Shown here: in pieces, positions 22,771-31,131 of the stretch
Position numbering within the stretch: the stretch's first letter is position 1
How the letters are laid out: each line of letters begins with the position of its first letter
DNA from: CAZEDM01 sp964511075
GTDB taxonomy: Bacteria; Zixibacteria; MSB-5A5; RBG-16-43-9
Length of the DNA stretch: 64,000 bases
Assembly: GCA_964511075.1 (NCBI GenBank)
Contig: CAZEDM010000008.1
Location: 62,001-126,000 of the forward strand
Direction of reading: 5' to 3'
Program-made: the position numbers and the translations under genes
The notes under the pieces: model-generated
Databases searched by the model: none
Seen by the model: only the letters and a program-made list of their open reading frames with translations
What the model was told of the DNA's origin: nothing

Positions 22771-24201
22771 TCATTTTATAGCTACCTTTTTCGACACCTG
22801 AGCCATATTTATTATAGGCAGTGCTGGCGCATCTTTTCCGAAAAGGGAATTTATAAGACCTTGAGGTGCTGAGCGATAGTTTAGAATGGCAATGACATTT
22901 AATGATTTAGATTCAGGAGTCAGAAAAGCATACCTTTCTATCACATTTCCCTTGGGCGGTATTCTATGGTCAGAGATTACATAAGTTCCCTTGGCTACAT
23001 TCAAAGTCGGATTTCCTTTAGAATCGCCCAAGACCGTATTGAAGATCCTGGTTTCTTTATCCAGATCTCCTTTTTCATCTACTGTCCCGGAAGTGAAGAC
23101 CGTATTCCCCTTATCATCCAAAACCCTAATCTCCAGCCAGAGCTCTCTTACTTCAGTCAAACCAGTAGGGAGATAATGTCCGCATCCTGTGTTGGTAACC
23201 ATAATTTTGATTGTGCCAATACCATTAGCAGCGAATGTATCGGGTGCAAGGATTTCCAAGGATGCAGCATTATTCAATCTCTCCTTGGCCAAGGTAAAAT
23301 GAAGAGTATCTCCCAGGAGAAGAGGGATAACTCCATTTGCTCCCACATTGTAGTGGGTGTAGAAATGTTCTCTTTCCGGACCCATAAGGCAGGGCTTTCC
23401 GGGATTGTCCGGCCTTTCTGTTGCTCCGGTGGCAGGGATCCCTGGTCTTTGCCTCATATGGCAATCCTGACAATGCACCGTAGTGTTAGGGTCCAGGGTA
23501 TTATAGGGGCCTCCTCTCCATTCAGAATAGGTTTTCTCAATAGGCAGATCGTTTCGGGCATGGGTGACGTCATGACACATCCCGCAAAATTCGGAGGTGG
23601 TGTGAAGCTCGGAATACCCGGTTTTATGGAAGGGGGATTCCGAATCCTTATAAGGTCCCCATTTTGTTCCTGGATTATCCTCACCCTCTCCAGGCTCCAA
23701 AATAAAAGGGGCATTGCCTATTCCGGCGGAAGCTTTTACCGAATGGCAGAAATCACAGAAAACGCCTTTTGAACCTAACTCGCTTACCCTGGAATAATCG
23801 CCTTCGGTTGTGGGTAGCTCACCAGTCAAATGAGCTACCGGAGCATGACAGCGCACACAGGTCAGAGCCTCATCTTTTTCCATTTCATTTTCTGCTTGAT
23901 TTAAGAACAGTTTGGAGACCTTTTGAAAGACCGGGTCCTTTAAAGCAAATGCATGCATACCTCCTTTCCACTGCTGGTAAAGCTCATTATGACACCCAGA
24001 ACATACCACAGGGTCTATGAACTGGTTTTGCTGGAAGTCTCCGGGTAAGGAGATCTTTCCATCCAGATCCATATTAGCTGGTCTTCTGGCAGTGGATTTG
24101 GGCCAGGTGGGCGAGTAATCATTGGTATCTGCAAAAACCATAATAGATAAGACAGCAAGTATCGATATGAACATAAGACCGAGTATAACTTTCTTTCTCA
24201 T
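22771..24201 (-). CDS. Secreted pentahaem cytochrome of the cytochrome c554 type
   Basis: 476 residues; start has GGAGGAAGT just upstream. A signal peptide (about 1-25) is followed by five CXXCH motifs: CSGCH near 68, CVRCH, CDFCH, CGMCH and CQDCH near 245. Phrases such as CSGCHNELYQQWKGGMHAFA and CHAPVAHLTGE are typical of the c554/multihaem family where a substrate-side histidine follows the first haem. The C-terminal half (about 300-476) has no haem and looks like an Ig-like beta-sandwich (TIKIMVTNTGCGHYLPTG, LWLEIRVLDDKGNTVF). It stands alone on the minus strand, divergent from the ETF genes. Confidence 0.87.
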   Translation of the reverse strand: MRKKVILGLMFISILAVLSIMVFADTNDYSPTWPKSTARRPANMDLDGKISLPGDFQQNQFIDPVVCSGCHNELYQQWKGGMHAFALKDPVFQKVSKLFLNQAENEMEKDEALTCVRCHAPVAHLTGELPTTEGDYSRVSELGSKGVFCDFCHSVKASAGIGNAPFILEPGEGEDNPGTKWGPYKDSESPFHKTGYSELHTTSEFCGMCHDVTHARNDLPIEKTYSEWRGGPYNTLDPNTTVHCQDCHMRQRPGIPATGATERPDNPGKPCLMGPEREHFYTHYNVGANGVIPLLLGDTLHFTLAKERLNNAASLEILAPDTFAANGIGTIKIMVTNTGCGHYLPTGLTEVRELWLEIRVLDDKGNTVFTSGTVDEKGDLDKETRIFNTVLGDSKGNPTLNVAKGTYVISDHRIPPKGNVIERYAFLTPESKSLNVIAILNYRSAPQGLINSLFGKDAPALPIINMAQVSKKVAIK

Positions 24202-24233
24202 ACTTCCTCCTTATCAAAGCCGCAAGATTTTTC

Positions 24234-24261
24234 TTGATTTCCATTCAAAATAAGTTAAAAT
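24234..24261 (+). promoter_or_regulatory. Candidate promoter of the ETF operon
   Basis: TTGATT (24234-24239), 16-base spacer, TAAAAT (24256-24261). Transcription would start near 24268, giving a 52-base leader that contains the hairpin at 24280-24299. Confidence 0.45.
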
Positions 24262-24279
24262 ATAAAAACTGCAAGAAAA

Positions 24280-24299
24280 ATCCGCCTTTAAAAGCGGAT
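24280..24299 (+). other. Leader hairpin before etfB
   Basis: ATCCGC (24280-24285) pairs with GCGGAT (24294-24299) around CTTTAAAA. It ends 8 bases before the AGGAGGT ribosome binding site of etfB and could affect mRNA stability or translation. No known riboswitch is recognised. Confidence 0.35.
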
Positions 24300-24319
24300 C
24301 TTTACAAAGGAGGTAATTA

Positions 24320-25114
24320 GTGAATATAGTTGTCTGTATAAAACAGGTCCCGGACACGGAGACCAAAATAGAATTAAATTTTGATTCAAGCGGGATTGAA
24401 ACTGAGGGGGTCAAATGGGTGATGAACCCCTATGATGAGTACGCGGTGGAGGAGGGGTTGAAAATCAAGGAGAAATACGGTGGTAAGGTAACTATTGTGT
24501 GCCTGGGTCCAGAAAGGTCAGTTGAAGCCATAAGGACTGCCCTGGCTATGGGGGCGGACGATGCAGTCCTGTTAAACGATCCAGCCTTTGAAGGATCGGA
24601 TAGTTATGTCACTTCCCTGATTCTGTCCAAGGCTTTGAGCCAGATGGAATATGATCTTGTCCTCACCGGGAAGCAGGCAGTCGATTTAGACTGCTCTCAA
24701 GTCTACGCAGGATTAGCCGAGTTTTTGAATCTGCCCTATGTCTCTGTGATAGTTGGGTTAGAGCTTTTTCCTGACCAGAAGAAAGCCATAACCAAAAGGG
24801 AGACCGAGGGTGGAGAAAAAGAATTGATTGAGCTAAACCTTCCGGCGATCCTTGCCTGTCAGAAAGACCTGAATGTTCCCAGGTATGCCTCGCTTCCCGG
24901 GATTATGAAGGCTAAGAAAAAGGAGATAAAGAAGCTCGGCCTGGCTGACCTGTGTTTGAATCCGGAGCACGTAGGGAAGGCTGGCTCCAGATTGAAAACC
25001 GGAAAATACTTTTTACCGCCACAGAGAAAGGCAGGGGTAAAAATAGAGGGTGAGATTCCAGAAGCTACTGCCAAGCTGGTTAAACTATTGAGGGAAGAAG
25101 CCAAGATAATCTAA
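24320..25114 (+). CDS. etfB: Electron transfer flavoprotein, beta subunit
   Basis: 264 residues from a GTG start with a strong AAAGGAGGT site. The N-terminus MNIVVCIKQVPDTETKIELN is the standard ETF-beta opening. AMGADDAVLLNDP and LTGKQAVDLDCSQVYAGLAEFLNLP are the AMP/FAD-binding segments, and LNVPRYASLPGIMKAKKKEI is the family signature in which the recognition loop contacts dehydrogenases. It forms a heterodimer with the EtfA encoded 11 bases downstream. The following membrane Fe-S protein suggests that this ETF feeds electrons from acyl-CoA or similar dehydrogenases into menaquinone. No dehydrogenase gene is in the window. Confidence 0.95.
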   Translation: MNIVVCIKQVPDTETKIELNFDSSGIETEGVKWVMNPYDEYAVEEGLKIKEKYGGKVTIVCLGPERSVEAIRTALAMGADDAVLLNDPAFEGSDSYVTSLILSKALSQMEYDLVLTGKQAVDLDCSQVYAGLAEFLNLPYVSVIVGLELFPDQKKAITKRETEGGEKELIELNLPAILACQKDLNVPRYASLPGIMKAKKKEIKKLGLADLCLNPEHVGKAGSRLKTGKYFLPPQRKAGVKIEGEIPEATAKLVKLLREEAKII

Positions 25115-25125
25115 AGGAGAGAAAG

Positions 25126-26124
25126 ATGCCAGGAATTTGGATTATAGCTGAACATAAAGAAGGTAAATTCAAAAAGATAACTTTTGAGCTTCTAAGTTTA
25201 GGGAAGAAACTTAAGGAGAAAAATGGAGAGGAGCTCTGTGCTCTTCTTTTGGGCACAGATATCGAGAACTTAGCTGACCAGTTAGGACCTTATGGGGCAG
25301 ATAAGGTTTTTCTTTTAGAGGATGAGGTTTTAAGAAATTACACCAACGAGAGTTACGCAAAAGCGATTACCGATTTATCCAAAGCCCAGAATCCTTCTAT
25401 CCTTTTGGGAGGTGCAACCGCCCAGGGAAAGGATTTGCTTCCCCGGGTTGCTGCCGGCCTGGGAACCGGTTTGGCATCTGACTGTGTAAATGTAGACATA
25501 GAAGGAAACGGATTGTTAAAGATAACCCGGCCGATCTATGCTGGTAAGGTTTTGATAGAGGTAACCATACCCGATTCCAAACCTCAGATGGCTTCACTCA
25601 GGCCCAACGTGTTGGAGGTTCTGCCAAAAGATGATTCAAAGAAAGCGGAGATTATAAAATCCAGGCCCGAGTTGAAAAAGGAGGATTTAAAATCGGCTCT
25701 CAAGGAGATATTAAAAGGGGAGGCCAAAAAAATCGATATCACCGAAGCGAATATAATCGTCTCCGGTGGCAGGGGGATGAAAGACAAGGAGCATTTCAAA
25801 ATCTTGGAGGAATTAGCAGATGCCTTTGGTGAGGGAACAGCAGTTGGCGCCTCCAGGGCGGCAGTCGATTCGGGTTTTGCAGCGCATGATATACAGGTAG
25901 GACAAACCGGAAAGGTGGTAAACCCCACTCTGTATATCGCCTGCGGAATTTCCGGCTCCATTCAGCATTTAGCCGGAATGGCAACTTCAAAATATATCGT
26001 GGCAATAAACAAAGACCCGGAGGCACCTATCTTCCAGAAAGCAGATTACGGGATAGTGGGGGACCTGTTCGAGGTTGTCCCGCTTTTAACCCAGGAAGTT
26101 AAAAAGCTCAAAGCCGAAGGGTGA
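25126..26124 (+). CDS. etfA: Electron transfer flavoprotein, alpha subunit
   Basis: 332 residues. The C-terminal FAD domain is clear: VSGGRGMKDKEHF, AVGASRAAVDSGF, QVGQTGKVVNPTLYIACGIS, GSIQHLAGMATSKYIVAIN and PIFQKADYGIVGD, the canonical ETF-alpha sequence (discontinuous quote). The N-terminal domain (about 1-190) has the ETF-alpha/beta fold start MPGIWIIAEHKEGK. There is no N-terminal ferredoxin extension, so it is the plain type. The next gene begins 1 base after the stop, which binds etfBA and the membrane oxidoreductase into one transcription unit. Confidence 0.95.
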   Translation: MPGIWIIAEHKEGKFKKITFELLSLGKKLKEKNGEELCALLLGTDIENLADQLGPYGADKVFLLEDEVLRNYTNESYAKAITDLSKAQNPSILLGGATAQGKDLLPRVAAGLGTGLASDCVNVDIEGNGLLKITRPIYAGKVLIEVTIPDSKPQMASLRPNVLEVLPKDDSKKAEIIKSRPELKKEDLKSALKEILKGEAKKIDITEANIIVSGGRGMKDKEHFKILEELADAFGEGTAVGASRAAVDSGFAAHDIQVGQTGKVVNPTLYIACGISGSIQHLAGMATSKYIVAINKDPEAPIFQKADYGIVGDLFEVVPLLTQEVKKLKAEG

Positions 26125-26125
26125 T

Positions 26126-28132
26126 ATGGAGATAACCAGAGAGATATTCTGGAACGTTCAGGGAGTGAGGCTCATCGTTTATCTTTTAGCCTTGATCCCT
26201 GTTTTTCTTTTGATCTATGGATTGTGGAAAAAAATAAAGCTCTGGAAAATCGGGAGAGAAGAGAATCGGTATGGTCAGCTCTGGAAAAGGATAGGTTCAA
26301 AACTCTATTATGCAGCACTGCAGGTCAGGAATTTAGAAAAGATATTTCCAGGTATAATGCATCTTTTTATCTTCTGGGGATTCGTAATTCTATTCGTCGG
26401 CACGGTAATAATCTTCCTGCAGGAGGATATCACTTTACCGATTTTCAGTTTTACTTTCCTTCACGGTAATTTCTATCTCTGGTATTCACTTATATTGGAT
26501 CTATTCGGGTTTTTAGCTATAGTTGGGGTTCTTTTAGCTTTATGCAGAAGGTTTTTTGTGCGTCCAGATAGCCTGGATAACAGATCCGAGGATTTCCTTT
26601 CTTTATACTGGCTCCTCTTGGTTCTGATCACCGGATTCTCCAACGAAGGTTTGAGGATTGCTGCGACCAACCCCGGGTTCGAAAAATGGTCTTTTGCCGG
26701 GTGGCAGATAGCTTCATTAGTGAAGTCTTTAAATTTTAACGCCGGCTCAATCCAAATCCTGCACCGAATAAGCTGGTGGACTCATCTGTTTCTTGCTTTC
26801 GGATTTATTGGATATATTGCCTACTCCAAGCTCCTGCATATAATTTCCTCCCCCCTGAATATCTTCTTCCGCTCCTTTGAGCCGATTGGATTAATCAAGC
26901 CCATCCCGGATTTAGAAAATCAGGAGACCTTTGGAGTTTCCAAATTAGAGGAGTTCACCTGGAAAGACCTTCTGGATACGGATGCCTGCACTAAATGCGG
27001 AAGGTGTCAGGACAACTGTCCTGCATCTCTTTCCTCCAAGCCGCTTTCTCCCAAGAAAGTTATCTTGGATTTAAAAACTCACCTCCAGGAGAAAGGTAAT
27101 TTACTACTACAGAGAAAAGAGCCAAATCCAGATAAAAACCTCGTAGGCGAGGTTATCCTGGAAGACGAGCTCTGGGCATGCACCACCTGTGGTGCCTGTA
27201 TGAGAGCCTGCCCGGTTTTAATCGAGCATATACCCAAGATCGTGGAGATGAGAAGGAATCTGGTTCTGATGCAGAGCAGATTTCCCCAGGAGGTTTCCTT
27301 GTTTTTCAAGAATCTGGAAAACAACTACAACCCCTGGACCATAGGCTTTGCCACCCGTGCGGATTGGGCTAAGGATTTGAAGGTGAAACTACTTTCCCAG
27401 GATAAGGATATAGAATACCTGTATTTTGTGGGGTGTGCAGGCTCTTTTGACGACAGGGTGAAAAAGGTCTCCAGGGCAGTAGTCAACATACTGAACCAGG
27501 CAGGGATAAATTTCGGCATCCTGGGAACTGAGGAATATTGCTGCGGTGATTCTGCACGCAGGATAGGGAATGAGTATTTAGCCCAGATTTTGGTCCAGCA
27601 GAATATAGAGATTTTTCAAAAATATAATATCAGGAAGGTAATAGTCTCCTGTCCACACGGTTATAATACTTTAAAGAACGAATATCCATTATTCGGATAT
27701 AAATTAGAGGTGACTCACCATTCCGAGCTTATCCTTGATCTGATTAGAGAAGGAAAGCTGAATTTAAATAAGAAATTCGACTATAAAGTTACCTATCATG
27801 ATTCCTGCTATCTGGGAAGATATAACCTGATGTACGAGCCTCCCAGACAGGTTCTGAAATCACTCTTCCCCAACCTTAAGGAGATGGAGCTTGTCAGGGA
27901 CAGGGGTCTCTGCTGTGGTGCCGGGGGCGGGAGGATGTGGATGGAGGAAAAATTAGGCACAAGGATCAACCAGATGAGACTGAAACAGGCTCAAGAAACC
28001 GGTGCCCAAATAGTTGCTACTGCCTGTCCCTATTGTCTTACTATGCTGGAGGATGGTATAAAGGAGCTGGAGATAAAGGATATGCAGGCTCAGGATCTGG
28101 CTGAGCTGGTGGAGCAGTCCCTCCAAAGATAA
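26126..28132 (+). CDS. Membrane ETF:menaquinone oxidoreductase-like Fe-S protein (EMO type, CCG domains)
   Basis: 668 residues. The first 245 contain about six membrane helices like a NarI-type cytochrome b. Two [4Fe-4S] motifs follow: CTKCGRCQDNCPA near 288 and CTTCGACMRACPV near 351. Two CCG domains as in heterodisulphide reductase HdrB complete it: VGCAG near 436 with EYCCGD near 471, and SCYLG near 561 with LCCGAGGGR near 595 and ACPYC near 632. Proteins of this plan next to etfBA act as ETF:menaquinone oxidoreductases in syntrophs and Geobacter. The direct downstream position here supports that role. Reverse flow is conceivable but cannot be judged from sequence. Confidence 0.9.
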   Translation: MEITREIFWNVQGVRLIVYLLALIPVFLLIYGLWKKIKLWKIGREENRYGQLWKRIGSKLYYAALQVRNLEKIFPGIMHLFIFWGFVILFVGTVIIFLQEDITLPIFSFTFLHGNFYLWYSLILDLFGFLAIVGVLLALCRRFFVRPDSLDNRSEDFLSLYWLLLVLITGFSNEGLRIAATNPGFEKWSFAGWQIASLVKSLNFNAGSIQILHRISWWTHLFLAFGFIGYIAYSKLLHIISSPLNIFFRSFEPIGLIKPIPDLENQETFGVSKLEEFTWKDLLDTDACTKCGRCQDNCPASLSSKPLSPKKVILDLKTHLQEKGNLLLQRKEPNPDKNLVGEVILEDELWACTTCGACMRACPVLIEHIPKIVEMRRNLVLMQSRFPQEVSLFFKNLENNYNPWTIGFATRADWAKDLKVKLLSQDKDIEYLYFVGCAGSFDDRVKKVSRAVVNILNQAGINFGILGTEEYCCGDSARRIGNEYLAQILVQQNIEIFQKYNIRKVIVSCPHGYNTLKNEYPLFGYKLEVTHHSELILDLIREGKLNLNKKFDYKVTYHDSCYLGRYNLMYEPPRQVLKSLFPNLKEMELVRDRGLCCGAGGGRMWMEEKLGTRINQMRLKQAQETGAQIVATACPYCLTMLEDGIKELEIKDMQAQDLAELVEQSLQR

Positions 28133-28133
28133 G

Positions 28134-28898
28134 ATGATTCTAAAAGATAACCAATTTTACGATCTTCTATCCTCAGATTTCGACCTAATGGTTTCCTGGG
28201 AGAAAAGGTTGAAAAATGAGGCTCCGTTCTTTAAAAAGTTATTTAAAGAGTACAGGGTTAAAAAAATCCTGGATCTTGCCTGCGGAACAGGTCATCATTC
28301 GATATTTTTTGCCAAATCCGGTTATGAGGTTACAGGAGTGGATAAAAGCAGGGAGATGATTCGAATAGCCAGGAAAAACTCTGAAAAAGTTTTGGGAGTT
28401 AAGTTCTTAAGGGCGGATTTCTTGGATGTTTACCCCAGAATAAAACAAAGATTTGATGCGGTGATCTGTCTGGGGAACTCGCTTCCTCATCTGTTGAGCA
28501 AAAAAGCTTTGAGAAAAACCCTCAACGATATCTACAGACTTCTAAATCCTAATGGGATTTTTATCTTTCAGAACAGGAACTACGACAAAATACTGCAAAA
28601 GAGAATAAGATTTATGCCTCCGAATATCACAGATGGAAATGGAGAAAAAATTGTGTTCTTCAGGGTTCTTGATTTTCTTAAGTCCAAGATAATCTTCAAC
28701 TTAATTACTTTCAAGCATAGACAGGGCAAGTGGAGCGTTCAAACAAAAACGACCTTATTACGTCCAATTAAAAGAAAAGAAATTGCAGGACTTCTGAGAG
28801 AGGTGGGTTTTAAAGGGCTGAGGATCTTTGGAGATTATAAATTTTCGCATTTCAGAAGATTTACCTCAGAAGACCTTATAGTTTTTGCCAGAAAATAA
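28134..28898 (+). CDS. Class I SAM-dependent methyltransferase, substrate unknown
   Basis: 254 residues, starting 1 base after the previous stop. SAM-binding motif I is KILDLACGTGHHSIFFAKSG (about 43-62), followed by VTGVDKSREMI and a post-I acidic residue. Motif II region FDAVICLGNSLPHL and a following helix match the Methyltransf_25/UbiE-like group. The C-terminal part binds the substrate and is not informative. The operon position behind the quinone-linked ETF reductase raises menaquinone or another quinone/metabolite as substrate, but this is a guess. It lacks the full UbiE/MenG signature. Confidence 0.85.
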   Translation: MILKDNQFYDLLSSDFDLMVSWEKRLKNEAPFFKKLFKEYRVKKILDLACGTGHHSIFFAKSGYEVTGVDKSREMIRIARKNSEKVLGVKFLRADFLDVYPRIKQRFDAVICLGNSLPHLLSKKALRKTLNDIYRLLNPNGIFIFQNRNYDKILQKRIRFMPPNITDGNGEKIVFFRVLDFLKSKIIFNLITFKHRQGKWSVQTKTTLLRPIKRKEIAGLLREVGFKGLRIFGDYKFSHFRRFTSEDLIVFARK

Positions 28899-28919
28899 TC
28901 CGTATCAAGGGAGAAAGAA

Positions 28920-29141
28920 ATGACAGATGAAAATAAGATAACCAAAGAGATGTCGTTTGGAGAGGTCTTGAGAAAATATCCTCAGACTGTCAAGACCTTC
29001 TTCGGTTTCGGGATGCACTGTTTTGGCTGTGCCATAGCGGAGAATGAGACCATCGAGCAGGGGGCGTTAGCTCATGGAGTCTCGCCAGATGAGCTGGTGG
29101 AAGAGCTAAATAAAATTATCGTAGAGAAAGCAAAAGAGTAG
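28920..29141 (+). CDS. DUF1858 domain protein
   Basis: 73 residues with a good GGGAGAAAG site upstream. The whole protein is one DUF1858 domain: MSFGEVLRKYPQTVKTFFGFGMHCFGCAIAENETIEQGALAHGV (discontinuous). The GMHCFGCA core has the two conserved cysteines. The family often accompanies ScdA/RIC-type iron-sulphur repair and hybrid-cluster proteins and is thought to be linked to nitrosative or redox stress, without a proven function. Here it lies between a methyltransferase and nadA, whose product carries an oxygen-sensitive cluster. A helper role in cluster care is a reasonable but untested idea. Confidence 0.88.
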   Translation: MTDENKITKEMSFGEVLRKYPQTVKTFFGFGMHCFGCAIAENETIEQGALAHGVSPDELVEELNKIIVEKAKE

Positions 29142-29143
29142 GG

Positions 29144-30058
29144 ATGAACAATAATCAGAAGTTAGTCGAGGATATCCTTAAGCTTAAAGATGAGCGAAAG
29201 GCTATAATTTTGGCTCACAACTACCAATCACCTGGGGTGCAGGATATCGCAGATTTCGTAGGCGATTCCCTGGGTTTGAGCCAGGAAGCGGCAAAAACAG
29301 AGGCTGAGGTTATTTCATTCTGCGGGGTTCACTTTATGGCAGAGACTGTGGCAATTCTTTGTCCTGACAAGACCGTTCTGATGCCGGATTTGAATGCCGG
29401 CTGTCCTATGGCAAATATGATAACCCTAAGACAGCTTCGGGAGCAGAAGAAAAAACATCCTCAGGCTGTTGTGGTCACCTATATAAATTCCAAAGCCGAG
29501 ATAAAGGCAGAAAGCGATTACTGCTGTACCTCCTCCAATGCGGTTAAGGTCGTTAATGCAATACCGGAGGATAAGGAGATATTATTTGTCCCGGATAAAT
29601 ATTTAGGCAGTTACGTAGCCTCCCAGACCAAAAGAAATCTTATCCTGTGGGAGGGTTTCTGCCCGACCCACAGGAGAATTTTAGCAGAGGATATACTTAA
29701 GAAGAAAGCCTTATATCCCAAGGCAGAGGTTCTGGTTCACCCCGAATGTATCCCTGAGGTAATCGCTATGGCAGACAAGGTCCTGTCCACTACCGGGATC
29801 TGTAAATATGTCAAGGAATCCAAATCCGAAGAATTTATTATCGGAACTGAGATAGGGATTTTGCACCGGTTAAAGAAAGAAAGTCCTGAAAAGAAGTTCT
29901 ATCCCGCCTCAGAGCTGGCTGACTGCCCCAATATGAAGCTCAATAGCTTAGAAAAGCTTTTGTGGTCTCTGGAGGATTTAGTATACAAAATAGAAGTCCC
30001 CAAGGAGATCGCCCGCAGGGCTAAAAGGTCGATTGATCGGATGTTAGAAATAGGTTAG
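29144..30058 (+). CDS. nadA: Quinolinate synthase NadA
   Basis: 304 residues. NadA condenses iminoaspartate with dihydroxyacetone phosphate to quinolinate for NAD synthesis, using a [4Fe-4S] cluster. The motifs are LAHNYQ near 24, GDSLGLS near 41, the three cluster cysteines (C87 in NAGCPMA, one in GFCPTHRR and one in LADCPNMKLN) and VHPECIPEV. The length matches the compact Thermotoga/Bacillus-type enzyme rather than the longer E. coli one. It follows the DUF1858 gene by 2 bases. No nadB or nadC is nearby. NAD supply ties in loosely with Rex, which reads the NADH pool. Confidence 0.95.
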   Translation: MNNNQKLVEDILKLKDERKAIILAHNYQSPGVQDIADFVGDSLGLSQEAAKTEAEVISFCGVHFMAETVAILCPDKTVLMPDLNAGCPMANMITLRQLREQKKKHPQAVVVTYINSKAEIKAESDYCCTSSNAVKVVNAIPEDKEILFVPDKYLGSYVASQTKRNLILWEGFCPTHRRILAEDILKKKALYPKAEVLVHPECIPEVIAMADKVLSTTGICKYVKESKSEEFIIGTEIGILHRLKKESPEKKFYPASELADCPNMKLNSLEKLLWSLEDLVYKIEVPKEIARRAKRSIDRMLEIG

Positions 30059-30062
30059 AGGA

Positions 30063-30091
30063 GTAGGGACGACCCGACGGATCGCCCCTAC
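30063..30091. repeat. GTAGGGGCG-type palindromic repeat between nadA and mutM
   Basis: GTAGGGACGA (30063-30072) pairs with TCGCCCCTAC (30082-30091), one mismatch, around CCCGACGGA. It belongs to the same GC-rich family as the elements at 20593 and 22572 and starts 5 bases after the nadA stop. Confidence 0.65.
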
Positions 30092-30109
30092 CTTAATTAC
30101 AATCCCATT

Positions 30110-30943
30110 ATGCCAGAACTGCCTGAAGTTGAGACGATCGTCAGGGGATTAAGAAAGAGCGTATTAGACAAAAAGATAAAGGCAATAAAGGTAATCCCTT
30201 CCAGGGTTCTGCAGAACTCTCCTGCTTATCTCAAGCGAAATCTAAGCGGGCATAAAATTACAGGGGTAAACAGAAGGGGGAAGAATATAATTATACACCT
30301 GTCTGGCGGAAATCTAATCCTCATTCATCTGGGGATGACCGGGAATCTGTTTTATCTAAAAAGATCAATCCCCCTTGATAAACATAATTATCTGGAATTA
30401 AAATTTTCAGACAATACCATCCTGAGATTCAGAGATGTCAGAAAATTCGGCAAGTTCAAACTGACAAAGTCCTCTCCTCAAAAAAAGCTGGAGGATTTGA
30501 GGAGGCTTGGTCCTGAACCACTGGAGATTTCAAAAGATGCTTTTATTCAGCTCTTGCAAAAAAGAAAAGGCAAAATCAAGCCCACCCTCTTGAACCAGAA
30601 AGTGATTGCCGGAATCGGGAACATCTATGCGGATGAGGCTCTGTTTGAAGCTAAGATTCATCCAGAGGAAAAAACCTGTGATTTAAGTGCGGATAGATTA
30701 ATAAAGCTGCACCGGGCGGTTAAGAGAATATTAAAAAAGGCCATAGAAGCCGGGGGCTCCTCAGTGGACAACTATTTAGACCTTGAAGGGGAGAAGGGTT
30801 TTTTTCAATTACATCATAAAGTCTACGGAAAAGAGGACAGACCCTGTCCCAGATGCAAAACCAGGATCAAAAGAATAGTATTAAACCAGCGCTCCAGCCA
30901 TTTTTGCCCAAAATGTCAGAAAAGTAGGGGTTCAAAAATTTGA
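30110..30943 (+). CDS. mutM: Formamidopyrimidine-DNA glycosylase (Fpg/MutM)
   Basis: 277 residues, starting MPELPEVETIVRGL. After Met removal Pro1 and Glu2 are the catalytic residues that excise 8-oxoguanine and cut the abasic site. K56-equivalent lies in RRGKNIII, and the helix-two-turn-helix is around IAGIGNIYADEALFEAKIHP. The C-terminal zinc finger CPRCKTRIKRIVLNQRSSHFCPKC (discontinuous) has all four cysteines. The length is standard. It is the last gene of the plus-strand run and follows the GC-rich repeat. With superoxide dismutase in the window it is one of the few oxidative-damage functions. Confidence 0.95.
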   Translation: MPELPEVETIVRGLRKSVLDKKIKAIKVIPSRVLQNSPAYLKRNLSGHKITGVNRRGKNIIIHLSGGNLILIHLGMTGNLFYLKRSIPLDKHNYLELKFSDNTILRFRDVRKFGKFKLTKSSPQKKLEDLRRLGPEPLEISKDAFIQLLQKRKGKIKPTLLNQKVIAGIGNIYADEALFEAKIHPEEKTCDLSADRLIKLHRAVKRILKKAIEAGGSSVDNYLDLEGEKGFFQLHHKVYGKEDRPCPRCKTRIKRIVLNQRSSHFCPKCQKSRGSKI

Positions 30944-31050
30944 AGCCTTACAAATATTACATATTCAACTATACAGGATAAGCAGGGAAGAAGCTTTTTG
31001 AGGAAAGCGACTGCGTCTTGATAGTGGGTTTTAGAATTTTTATCCAGATA

Positions 31051-31080
31051 TAAAAAAGGACAGCCACAAGGGCTGTCCTT
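31051..31080 (-). terminator. Rho-independent terminator of the response regulator gene
   Basis: AAGGACAGCC (31056-31065) and GGCTGTCCTT (31071-31080) form a perfect 10-bp stem with a 5-base loop. Read on the minus strand it is followed by TTTTTT, so it ends the minus-strand response regulator transcript 51 bases after its stop codon. It may also stop mutM transcription less efficiently. Confidence 0.85.
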
Positions 31081-31131
31081 GCAATTTCTGAAGGTCCGAA
31101 AACCTCCGCTACATAATCCTTCAAACTCTTT

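Noticed and set aside
22966..23772. 268-residue plus-strand frame opposite the pentahaem cytochrome
   Set aside because: No ribosome site or domain; the minus-strand gene has a signal peptide and haem motifs.
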